Source: Cytospora piceicola (Eukaryota; Ascomycota; Sordariomycetes; Diaporthales; Cytosporaceae). From it: a DNA stretch of 64,000 bases. The DNA lies in contig JALQBC010000068.1 in assembly GCA_023375675.1 (NCBI GenBank), positions 62,001-126,000 of the forward strand. The letters run 5' to 3'. Positions 46,378-57,770 of this stretch are shown here, in pieces (the stretch's first letter is position 1; every line of letters starts with the position of its first letter). Below the pieces are notes generated by a model that was not told the origin of the DNA, searched no databases, and saw only the letters and a program-made list of their open reading frames with translations. Made by a program: the position numbers and the translations under genes.

Positions 46378-46579
46378 TATAGAACAACTACTTAAATAGG
46401 TAAGCGGTTAAGCTTGCCGCCCTAGCAGGGCGGCAGAACTGTTAAGCCGCCTAGCCTATAGATAAGTTACTACACTAGGCTTAGCAATAGATTTAAACCT
46501 AGAGAATAAACATATATAACCTAAGACTAAAAGACTGTACGATCGATCGTATCTGTATTACCCTGTACGCCTACTAACA
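46378..46579 (+). mobile_element. Solo LTR of the copia family, well preserved
   Basis: About 202 bp, matching the reverse complement of the copia LTRs, so it was inserted in the opposite direction. GATTT flanks both sides (46373-46377 and 46580-46584), a perfect 5-bp target duplication. It keeps many CpA/TpG steps and an intact 9-bp stem (TGCCGCCCT / AGGGCGGCA, about 46415-46435) that is mutated in the full element's LTRs. It probably arose by recombination between the LTRs of a once full insertion. Confidence 0.92.
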
Positions 46580-46584
46580 GATTT

Positions 46585-47407
46585 CTGTAAGCTTTTTTAA
46601 AAGTCTTTAATTTAAATAAATTAAAGATAGTTTAAAGAGTATATTAAGATTAAAAACAGTATACTTTAAAGTTATTAAAGTATTAAACTTATTAAAACTA
46701 AGGTTTATAACTTTTAAATATTAAAAATATAAACTAAAAAAAGTAATATAAATACTTAAATTATAATACTAAATACTAAATTATATAAATTAATTCTGTT
46801 CTAATTATAATATTATTAAATATTAATAACGTTATAAAAATAAGCTTATTAAAATACACTTTTTTTTACTTATTATTAAACTAAACACTTACTTAATAAA
46901 AGAATATATAAAAAGAAAATAACTTTTTATATTTAAATATAACTTTATAGTTTACCGGTATTATACTAATTAAATTAAAAGCTAAAGTTTTTAGCTATTT
47001 TCTTTTTAATAAACTTAAGGAATATTCTATATAAATAGCTAAATAGTTAGTTAATAAAAGTAGTAAGTTTTTTTAAAAGCTTTAAAAAGAATACTTATAA
47101 TAGCTATACTGTTATATAATAATAAATATTAAAAGAAACTAGTTTTTAAATACTTTTACTACTATTATCTTTTTATTATATTAAGTATATCTTCTATTAA
47201 AATTTAAGTTAGTTAAATATCTTTAAACTTTATTTAATGCTTTATTAAAATAAAAAGGTTTAATATATTCTCTTTTAATCTTAGTTCTGCCTTTAAGTTT
47301 ATAATTATAGTATATTAAGTACCTTTATTTATTATAAATAATAATTCAGTATTATATAATAAGTTTAATTATATTAACATGTTTAATTAAGCGATTAATA
47401 AAGAATA
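46585..47407. other. AT-rich decayed DNA
   Basis: Nothing recognisable between the solo LTR and the nested MITE pair. Confidence 0.5.
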
Positions 47408-47415
47408 ACAATTAA

Positions 47416-48123
47416 TAAAACAAAGATTTACACTACTAGTATAAAGATATATAATACTGCTTTATACTATATATTAAGTAAAAGCCCTTATTGCTATAGA
47501 TTAATATAGTTAGCTAATAACTTAACTACTTTAATTTAATTAGTTTAGTTTAATACCTTTAAATTAATTACTATAACTAAACTTAATCGTTTTAATTAAG
47601 AGAACAGAGATTCGCACTGCTACCTTATACTGTACTTAAATTAAAAAGCCTTGTCGCTGTTAATTAATCTGATTAGCTAGATAAAGGCTACTTTAAAGAC
47701 AAAATTATAACGTCTAACTGTAACTGATTAAAACGACTAATTAAAGTAACTAATTAAAGTAACTAATTAAATTAAAGTAGTTAAGTTACTAGCTAATTAG
47801 ATTAATCTATAGTAATAAAGGCCTTTACTTAATATATAGTATAAGGCAGTAGTGTAAATCTTTATACTAGTAGTATAAATCTCTGTTCTTTTAATTAATT
47901 CAAACTCTTTAACTGATTTAATTACTTTAACTAATTTAATTATTTAAATTAATTTAATTATTTACGTTAATAAGTCGTTATTATACGTTACTATTTAGTC
48001 TATAAGGCAGCTTTCTATATCTGTCTAATTAAAATTAATCTATAGTAATAAGGCTTTCTAAATTAAGTATAGTATATTATAGCAGTTTAAATCTTTATAC
48101 TAGCAGTATAAATCTTCGTTCTT
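47416..48123. mobile_element. MITE family 1, outer copy interrupted by another
   Basis: The left part (TAAAACAAAGATTTACACTA from 47416 to 47599) and the right part (47891 to 48123, ending AATCTTCGTTCTT) are the halves of one element. They match the 44414 copy if the inner insertion is removed. Flanks ACAATTAA (47408-47415) and AAAATTAA (48124-48131) agree at 7 of 8 positions. Confidence 0.78.
47600..47890. mobile_element. MITE family 1, inner nested copy
   Basis: Starts GAGAACAGAGATTCGCACTG and ends CTCTGTTCTT, 291 bp, with a long imperfect inverted terminal repeat extending about 100 bp inward. TTAATTAA lies directly on both sides (47592-47599, 47891-47898). It sits inside another member of the same family, so the family was active in at least two episodes. 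Its ends are less decayed than the outer copy's. Confidence 0.85.
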
Positions 48124-48131
48124 AAAATTAA

Positions 48132-49170
48132 AGATAAGTTAAAAAGAAAATTAAAAAGAAGAAGGTACAATAAATTAAACTAGCTAAATAACAAATAAAA
48201 TAAAAGCTATTAATAAAGAATTAACTAGTGTTTTTTAATGTTTTATTTTTAAAATAAAGTAACTAATAAAACCTTTATACTTTTTAATTAATTTTAATAT
48301 ATTAATATATCTCTTTTTACCTTTTTTACTACTATAATACTTAAATCTAATTATTAATATATTATTAGTTAGCTTTAATTCTTTAAATAGTAGTAGCATT
48401 ATTAATTATATTAAGGTTTATAATATTAATTAATTAGTTTTAAACGTTTTTAATTAATATACTTTAAAAATCTTAAAAATAATAATTATAACGTTAAAGA
48501 TAATAATAAATCTTATAATATAAGCGTTAAACGTTTAAATACAAGCTTATTAAAAAAAGAGATTAAAGTAAGTATATAAACGTTATAATTATAATTACCA
48601 ATAGTTTTATACTTTAAATTAAAAGAAAAAGGCTTTTATTTTTACTTATATTATTAACTTTTTTAAGTGATTATACTTTATTATTTTAAAGTATTTATTA
48701 ACTTTTTATAAAGGCTAAAAAGTAAAACCTTTAAACTTTAATAGAATTTTAAAATTAGCTTTTAATTTTTAAAATTAAAAAGCTATATATAAAGCTTAAA
48801 GTTATAGAAAAGTCTTAAAAATACTAGTTTTAACTTTACTTAAATATTTAATATAAAAAGAAATATAATAAAAATTTATTTAAGTATAATATTTATAATA
48901 AGTAGAAAATATAAGATTTTATAATTTTAATAGTAACTTTATAAACTTATTACCTATATATTATACTAGTTCTTTTATTTTAATATTCTTTCTTTTAAAG
49001 ATGTTTTATTTAAGTTTATATTTAAGCTATAGATTTAAAGATCTTTATTAAATAAGATTTAAAACTAAAAGCTGTTATTAATCTTTTAATTATATTTAAT
49101 AACTAAAACAATAAATTATTTAAAGTAGCTAAATAACTTAAAGATAAGTAATAAAATTTTTAAAAATAAA
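48132..49170. other. AT-rich decayed DNA
   Basis: No recognisable coding or repeat boundary. Confidence 0.5.
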
Positions 49171-49430
49171 GTTAATTAATATACTATTTAACAGACTATT
49201 TATTATTATAGTATAAGATATATAAGAGGCTATACTTTTAAATTAAATGTATTATAAAATTTAATTAAATTGTTACTATAAAAAAGAATAGAAAGAAACA
49301 GAAAGGGAAATATAAGGTTAGCCTTTTAAAGAAAGCTTAACGTATAGGTAAGGCTGTTAGCTAAGTGTTATTAGCTAGCCTTTAAGTTAAGGTTAAATAG
49401 TATATACAGCTACGCTACGTTATAATAATT
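49171..49430 (-). mobile_element. Solo LTR of the gypsy family, minus orientation
   Basis: Reverse complement of the gypsy LTR: GAAACAGAAAGGGAAATATA, then AGGTTAGCCTTTTAAAGAAA, GTTATTAGCTAGCCTTTAAG and CAGCTACGCTACGTTATAAT appear in reverse order and on the other strand. The length fits a whole LTR (about 260 bp). The ends are too decayed to read a target duplication. No internal gypsy sequence is attached. Confidence 0.82.
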
Positions 49431-51862
49431 ATTAAAGTTAACTACTTACTTAATATTAAAGCTATTCTAATATATTACTAGAAACTAGCTTACTTTAAAA
49501 CTAGTTTTTAACTTTAAGCTAAATAAAAGTATAATACTATAAAATAAAATTATTAAGTAGCTTTTTACGGTTTTTAATAACTTTACTAATATCTTTTAAA
49601 GTATTATTTTATTTTTAAAATAAACATTAAAGTTCTTATTAATTAAATTAATAAATAAATATTAAACGTTATAAGCGTTTTATTTAATAGTTAAACTACT
49701 ATTACTAAGATAATTAATTTTATTACTAAGTATATTCTTAAAATAAAGAAATTTATTACTAATATATTTTTATTACTATTAATATTTAAGGCTTTTATTA
49801 AAGATTTTAAAAAAGATCTTAATAACTAATATAATACTTAAATTAATACTATACTAATAGAAAAGATTTTAAACTTAATGTTAATTAAGTTTAATAATTT
49901 ATTATAATATATATAGTTTCTTACTATTAATATAATTTTTTAAAGTATATAAAAGTAACCTATTAAATATAGTAGTATATATAAAGTATAAGCTCTTTAT
50001 AGCTTATTTGCCGGCTATACCTGCCGGCTAAGCTTAACCGCTTAGCAAAATGCTTAATTACTTTAAAGATTCTGTTAAAACCTTTAAATAGTTTACTTTT
50101 AATAAGTAATACACTTAAACAGTATAATAAAAAACTATAACTTAATATATTTTTTATACTAAACAGTTTAAAAATAAATATTAAGATATTCTATAATTAA
50201 TTATACTTTTTAAAGAAAAAAAAGAAAAAGAAAAAAACTCTTTTATTAGTATATTATTAATAATGTCGAGTTTTAACGAAATTTATTTTAGAATTATTAT
50301 TAAAAGTTTAAATAAAAAGCTTAAATTAAAAGATCTTTTAAACTTAAAAACCTATACTTATAAAAACAGCTTGAATTAAATATTACTAAAGCTATTTAAA
50401 CTTAAATTTAAATATAATAAGTATAATTTAAGACTTTAAAGTAAAAGTATATATATTATAAGTTTTAAATAACCTTTTAAAACTATTAAAGATAATATCT
50501 AGTATATACTTAATAATTAAAGCTATTAATTCTTTATTAAAGCTTAGTATAATTTAATAAGATATATATTTACTAAACCGATAAAGAAATCAGACTTATT
50601 ATTAATAAAAAGCTAAAAAATAAAAAAGAGTTTAAATTTATAATTAAGTAACTTAGTATTGCTTTTACTTTAGTTTTACTTAATAATCTTCTAGCTTTAA
50701 AGATTATTAAGAAAAGATATTACTTTATTACTAGTACTTTAACTTAAATAGTTAATATATAGATATTATACTAATAGTATTTTAGAATTATAGTCTTTAT
50801 TAATTAAAATTTAATATACCGATTTTATATTTTTATACCTTTTTACTTTACTGTATAATAAAAACCGTTAATCTTTTTAAAAGTCGAGATTTCTGTTTAA
50901 AAGGTTATTTTATAAAGACTTTAATAAAATAGTAAAAAAGCCTTTAAAGTAAAGATTTAATTAATAGCTAATTAAAAAGTAGATATTTAAACTATTATTA
51001 AAACGGTAATATTATACTAATAAACAGTAGCTAATATAGTAAATTCTAAAAGTTTAAGTTAATATAGTATACTTTAAAAAGGCAATTATTCCTCTTTCTT
51101 TTCTTTTTTATCTTTAAGTTATAACATTTAAGTTCGTATTAATTATAAAGCTTTTATATACTATAAACTAGATTTTAACCTTACTTATATACTTCTTACG
51201 TCTTTAATTTATATCGTTATATAGCTTTAATTCCCTTTTTAGCTATTTAGTCTCTTAATATTTTTATATTATACCTTATATATATATTTAATATAACCTT
51301 TTATATAGCGTATATCTTATATAATAAAGTTTAAGTTGTTTTTTAATAGTTTTATAGCTAAATAAAAGGCGTAATAACCGTTATTTTAAAAGTTTATTCT
51401 TACTATAATATATAAAACAAAAACAGATAGATAAGTATGTATTAAAATACTGTCTGCTATAGCTATAACCTACGATTATTTATTATTTCCCTTTACTTTT
51501 AACGTTTACTTAAACTAAGTAATTAAATTACGTAATATATTATAGTATACGCTTATATAGCTAGCTTAATTTACTTTCTTATTAATTATATTAGCTTTTA
51601 AACGGTTTTATTTTACTAGTTTTAAGCTAATATAAATACGTTGTTTTACTTATAACTTTTATAACTCTTTTATACTTTATAAAACTATATTTACCTACCT
51701 TTATTACAGTTTATATATTTATTATGTTTATAACCCCTTTATTTAATAATATCGATATATATATAATACATTAATAATAACTATATTAACTTTAACTTAT
51801 TTATTTTATAAAGCTTTTTATTATTAAAACCGAAAATCGCCTTTTCTTATATCTTTTAAGAT
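49431..51862. other. AT-rich decayed DNA with a small GC island
   Basis: At about 50008-50048 a short stretch (TTTGCCGGCTATACCTGCCG followed by GCTAAGCTTAACCGCTTAGC) resembles the GC-rich part of the copia LTR and may be an older relative. Otherwise no feature is readable. Confidence 0.4.
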
Positions 51863-51870
51863 AAATTTAA

Positions 51871-52410
51871 GAGAGCGAGGATTTGTACTGCCGAGGCGAG
51901 GATTCGTACTTCTAGAATGTACCTTTTTACTAGCAATCTTCTTAACTTTCACTTAAGTTTAAAAGCTTATCTTTAGCTTATTAAACGAATAAGCTTCAAT
52001 TTTAAACTTAATTATAAGCTATAAATTCAAGCTTAATATTTCTATATAAGTTATATACATCTTACTATATTATATATAAAGTTATAAAAGTTTATATTAA
52101 TAGCTTAGTTAAGGTAAGTAGAAACTTTAGATTTCTTTAAAATCTTTTAAAGCTTTATAAGTTTACCTTTAATTTTAACTATATATTCTACCTTTTACCC
52201 TACTATATTATATGTTAATTAATAGACTTAAAGCTTATTCATTAGATTCTGTTGAAATTATTTAATTTGCTTAATTAAATCGCTAGATACAGAGGTTTAA
52301 ACTTAGCTCTAAATCAGACCTTAATCTAACAAATCACAGGCATGCATTCGCCCTATAGGTATAAAACCTAAGTACGAATCCTCGCCTCGGCAGTACGAAT
52401 CCTCGCTCTT
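51871..52410. mobile_element. MITE family 2, 540 bp, well preserved
   Basis: Begins GAGAGCGAGGATTTGTACTG and ends with the inverse (CAGTACGAATCCTCGCTCTT), giving inverted repeats of about 40 bp. Inside each arm the motif GCGAGGATTCGTACT occurs twice in the same direction. AAATTTAA flanks exactly on both sides (51863-51870, 52411-52418), an 8-bp target duplication as made by hAT-type transposases. There is no open reading frame, so it is non-autonomous. The ends still hold CpG, CpA and TpG, unlike the surroundings, so it either inserted late or was too short for efficient RIP. Confidence 0.9.
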
Positions 52411-52418
52411 AAATTTAA

Positions 52419-54556
52419 AGTTACTATATAAACTCTTACTAGTTTAGGTTCACTTTAAATAAAATTATAAAAATTTAAAAAGTATATATTAAATTTATAT
52501 TACACTAGTTTAATTAATCTAGTTATATATAACTATTTATACTTTAAATTTTTCTTAATAACTATAAATTTAAAATAATACTTACTACTTAATAATATAA
52601 TAATACTACTTTAAATTTTTATTATAATATAACGCTTTATTAAAAAATATATAATATATATATTTTAATTTAAATTTAAGTAAAAGTAACTATAAGTTAA
52701 GTACTAGTTAATTACTAACCCTTTTAATATTATATTAAAGAGTCTTTTAAATATAATTAAGTTTCTTTTTTTTAAAAACTAGCTAAAACTAGCTTTTAAC
52801 CTTTTAGCTTATTTCTAGCTTAACGCTTTAAATAAAAGACTTAAATTCTATAATATACTATCGTTTATATTCTATATAACTAATACTAATACTAAACGCT
52901 ACTTTAACTATACTAAAACTACCTACAATATATTTTATAAATACTTTTAATAATATACTAACTATTAAAGCTTATACCTTATACATTTTTTTTAGCTATT
53001 TTATATATTCGAAGTATATAAATAAATAGTGTTAACGCCTTACTATATAGTAACTCCGAGTATTATATAAGCTTTAATACTAAAGAAGTATAAGCTGCTT
53101 ATTATATTATACCTGTATTTTTAACTATTATCTTTACCGATAGCTTTAAGCTAATATATAATAATTATCTTACTTTAAAAGCTTTATTAATTACCTTTTT
53201 CTATTTTAGCTTTTTATTACGTTTTTTCTATAGGTTAAATTCTTTTATTATAAATATCGTTTAGCTTAATTATTTGTATATAACTTATTAATAAACCTAT
53301 TTTATACTTTACTTTATATATATTACTTTATAAAACGTTTTATATTTTAACTTAATATATATACTTTAAGTTTAGTTTATAATATTACTTTTAACTTAAC
53401 TTTTAAAATTAATTCTAATATAGTCTTTATTTAAAACTTATAAACTAAGCTTTTAAACTACTATTATTAAATTAAAATATACTTTAACTATAGTATTTTT
53501 ACTTTAATAAAAGACTAAATATATAAACTCTTTATTACTACTTATATTAAAAATCTTTATAATATATAGTATTTTGAATCTAGCTATTTAACTTTTTATA
53601 TTACTATATTAGTTTACTTAATAGTATTATCTTTATTAATTTATACTACTACTAACTTAAAACTAATTTAAATTTTAACTACTTAAAATAATAAGCTATT
53701 CTATATAACTTAGTTATTATTAAAGCTTTTACACTAAGTATAATAACTTAACTATAGCTAATATACTATCTTTTAAAATAAACCTAGTTTATAAATAAAT
53801 AATAAAAGACTTATAGCCTTTAATCCTTTTATCTTTACTAATAACTTTAAAACTATAATTAGATTATTTTAATACTTTTAAAGCCTTTATATAGGTTTTC
53901 TATTCTTAAATAATAGTTTTTATTAGTATACTTTAATATAAATCTATATATACACTTAAATCTTTTTAAATAGCTGTGATAATTAAGCTATAATAAACAC
54001 TTTAAATAAGGTTTAATAGATATTATAAGCTTTAAGAGGTATACTTATATTTTAACTTTATTTAAAACGTTAAATTCGTATAGCTTATAATATATTTTAT
54101 AGCTACTTTTTTATTAAACTTAAATACTTTTATATAATTAAATACCTTTGTTACTAATTTTATAACTTTATTATAAAACTACCTTTAAGCTATTAAAGAT
54201 TTAACATTTATATTAAAGTGTATTACTTTATAATAGGTTTTAAAATACTTTATTATATATAAAGTTATACTAGCTACGCTTATCTTAGACTTTCTTTTTA
54301 TATATTAGCAGTTTTAAACTATAGTATAGTATATTAGAAAGTAAAATAAAGAAAATTAAAGTATAAAAAATAACTAAATCTATTAAATTATTAAATAATA
54401 TAAGGTTATTAATATTTTCTACTTTCTTTTACTTATATATAATAGTATACTTATTTCTATCTTTTTAAATAAAGCCGAATATATATATATATATTTATTT
54501 TATATTATATTTTACTTATTTAAATTATTTCTAACTTTAAAACCTAGCTATTTTAA
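52419..54556. other. AT-rich decayed DNA
   Basis: No recognisable feature between the two family 2 MITEs. Confidence 0.5.
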
Positions 54557-55070
54557 TAAAAGCAAGGTTTTATACTACTAAAATATACCTTTCTATTAGT
54601 AATCTTTTTAACTTTTACTTATATTTAAAAGCTTATATTTAGCTTACTTAATAAGTAATTTTAACTTTTAAGCTTAAATATAAGCTATAATATTAAGCTT
54701 AATAGATTTATATAAGTTATATATATCTTACTATATTATATATAAAGCTGTAAGAGTATATACTAATAGTTTAGCTAAGGTAAGTAAAAACTTTAAATTT
54801 CTTTAAAATCTTTAAAAGCTATATAGGTTTACCTTTAATTTCAACTTTATACTTAACCTTTAACCTTGCTATATTACATATTAATTAATAGGCTTAAGGC
54901 TTAGTAATTAGATTCTACTTAAATTATTCGATTTATTTAATTAAAACCGTTAAATATAAAGGTTTAAACTTAGCTTTAAATAGACCTTAATCTACCGAAT
55001 TATAGGTATATATCTGCCTTATAAGTATAAAACCGAAGTATAAATCTTTACTTTATTAGTATAAGTTCTT
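54557..55070. mobile_element. MITE family 2, RIP-decayed copy
   Basis: Collinear with the interior of the 51871 copy: CTATTAGTAATCTTTTTAAC, GTTATATATATCTTACTATA, TTCTTTAAAATCTTTAAAAG-like and AATAGACCTTAATCTACCGA words appear in order. The terminal GCGAGGATTCGTACT motifs are reduced to forms such as GCAAGGTTTTATACT. Differences from the other copy are mainly transitions. The left end is uncertain by some tens of bases. Confidence 0.75.
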
Positions 55071-57371
55071 AATATTATTTTAATTTAGCCTTTAATTTTA
55101 TAAGCTTATTATATATATAAAGATAAGATAAAGGTATATTATATTAACTTATATAATATAATATTAAATACTAATATTATTATAATTTATATACTTACTT
55201 TAACTTAACTTATTATTATAAAATAACTTTAAACCTTATATAACAGATATTCTATCTTTAAATACTACTTATATATCTTTCGATAAATAAAGGTTACTAT
55301 TATTTAAAAATAAAGTAAATTAAACTATTTTACTTTATATATATATTATTTAATTACTTTACTTCTTTAGTTTTATAAAAGGTTAAAAATACTTAATATA
55401 AAATGTATATTTAACTTTATTATTTATTATTAAGCTTTTAATTTATAATACTTTAATATATTTATTAAGTAATTTATTATAAACTTAACTATATACTTTA
55501 TATATAATGTTAAAACTACTTTCTAATTAAACCTTATAACTTCTTTTTTAACTATAAATATTTAAAACTTTTTTAATATAATACTTTTTAATTAATTTAC
55601 TTTATACTTTTACTAGTAAAGCTAGCCTTTATAACTTACTTAGTAAGTTTAGTTTTATATTTTTAACTAATTACTATAAGTATACTTTAAAAGTACTTAT
55701 ACTACTATATACCGTTTTATTTATAACGTTTTATAAAAGGCTTTAACTTAGCCTTTTTAATTATATATATACTATACCTTTTTTATTACTTTATAAAGAC
55801 ATTACCTGTTATTATATATATATTAATAATATTACTTTTCTGTAAAGTAGTTAAAATATAGCTATAATATTATATACTCTTTTTAGAAATTTAAAGTTTA
55901 AATTATTTTACTTTTTTAAAAAACTAGTTTTACTAGTTTTTATAAAATATAAGCTAGCCTTTTAATTATCTTTCTTAACTTAAAGCCGGTTTATTAGCTT
56001 ATTAGCTTGAAGTTTATTTTAACCTATACCTTTTTTTCAGCTTATATATTCAGACTTAAGCTATTAAAATATATTATATAGCCTTTTACCTTTATAACCT
56101 TAATTATATTACTATTAGTACTATTTTAATAATAATATATAAAGCTAGTTATATTTATATCTTTTTTATTACTTTTACTATAGTTAAAGTTTAAATAAAA
56201 GGCTTATATAAGCTTAATACTTATATAGCTATTATAATAATACCTATATAATAATATAAGTACTTTAAAAATATTAGTAAAGTAATATATATTATTATTA
56301 AAACTATTATTCTAGCTAAATATATTACTTTTATACTTATAATTTATCTTTATAATTTACTATAATAACAGATTGTTTTAATAAAAGTACTAACTTAATA
56401 AGTTTACTTTTAAGCTAGTCTTTATCTTTATACCTTAAATAAAGATTACGTTTTTTCTTTTTATCTTATAATATTATTAGTATTAAATACCGACTAATTA
56501 CTATATATTAATATAAAACAGATAATATTATAATATAAGCTAATTAAAAAGTTTTTAATTATTTATATACATTTATTATATATATATAGTTTAGTAAAAG
56601 CTTACTTCTTTTAATAGTATAGCTTATTATTAATAACCGGGATATGTTTATAATCGGTACTAGCTTCTTCTTTTTTAATATAATTATTATACTAAACTAA
56701 TTTAATAAATATAATGCTTTACTATACTATCTTATATAATAACTTAAAAATATAACAGAATTTATTTAAATAGCTATAATCGTTACTTAATAAAAAATAA
56801 AAGGAATAACTAACTAATAACGTAGCTTTATAAAGCGTTTTAATATTAAAATTTATATTTAGCTATTTGTTTAAAAAAGGTTTAAACTAACTAACCTTTT
56901 AAGAAACAAATTTAGTTATATAAAAAGTATTATATATTTACTATAATAAGGTTTTATACTATAAAACTAAAATTATCTTTAAGTATACACTTACGCTTTT
57001 ATATTAATCTTTTATTAAAAGCGAATAATAATTTGCTTTTACTTTAAGCTTTTTATAACTATTAGGTACATTTAACCGTTTTAAAAAAAAAGTAAGAATA
57101 AAGTAAAACTTAAATACTACGTTAAAACTATCTTTAATATATATAAAGCTTTGTTATAAATCAGATTTAAATTAAAGGTAGTATTAAAATATAACGCTTA
57201 TATTAAATAAGTTAATTATGTTTATTATTTAAAAATCTTTAAAGATTTTTAAAAATATAGCTATACTTTATAAATATAAAAGCTATTATAAGTTAACTTA
57301 TATTTATAATAGTTATTTTTAATATAACTAAATTAAAAAGCTTATTATACTAAAGATTATAAAGATTAGCT
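55071..57371. other. AT-rich decayed DNA
   Basis: Probably old transposon sequence with slightly more G and C around 56600-57150, but I could not read a domain in any frame. Confidence 0.4.
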
Positions 57372-57379
57372 ATAATTAA

Positions 57380-57762
57380 AAGAACAGAGATTTGCACTAC
57401 TAGTATAGAGATTTATACTACTATAATATACAGTACTTAAATCAGAAAGCCTTATAGTTATAGATTAATCTAATTAGCTAGATAAAGGCTGCTTTAGATA
57501 CTAAATTATAACGTTTAATAGCAACTGATTAAAGCGACTAATTAAATTAATTAAAGCTATTAATTTAACTTAATTAAAGCGATTAATTTAAACTTATCGA
57601 AACAAACTAATTAAATTAAACTAATTAAATTAAACTAATTAAATTAAAGTAGTTAAGTTACTAGCTAATTAGATTAATCTGTAGCAATAAAGGCCGTAAT
57701 TTAATATATAGTATAAGATAGTAGTATAAATCTTTATACTAGTAGTACGAATCTCTGTTCTT
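57380..57762. mobile_element. MITE family 1, full copy
   Basis: Begins AAGAACAGAGATTTGCACTA and ends with ACGAATCTCTGTTCTT, with arms of about 100 bp that mirror each other through TAGATTAATCTAATTAGCTA and TAGCTAATTAGATTAATCTG. The middle holds an imperfect 14-bp ACTAATTAAATTAA array (about 57607-57650). Flanks ATAATTAA and ATTATAAA agree at 6 of 8 positions, which alone is weak in such AT-rich DNA. Confidence 0.82.
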
Positions 57763-57770
57763 ATTATAAA

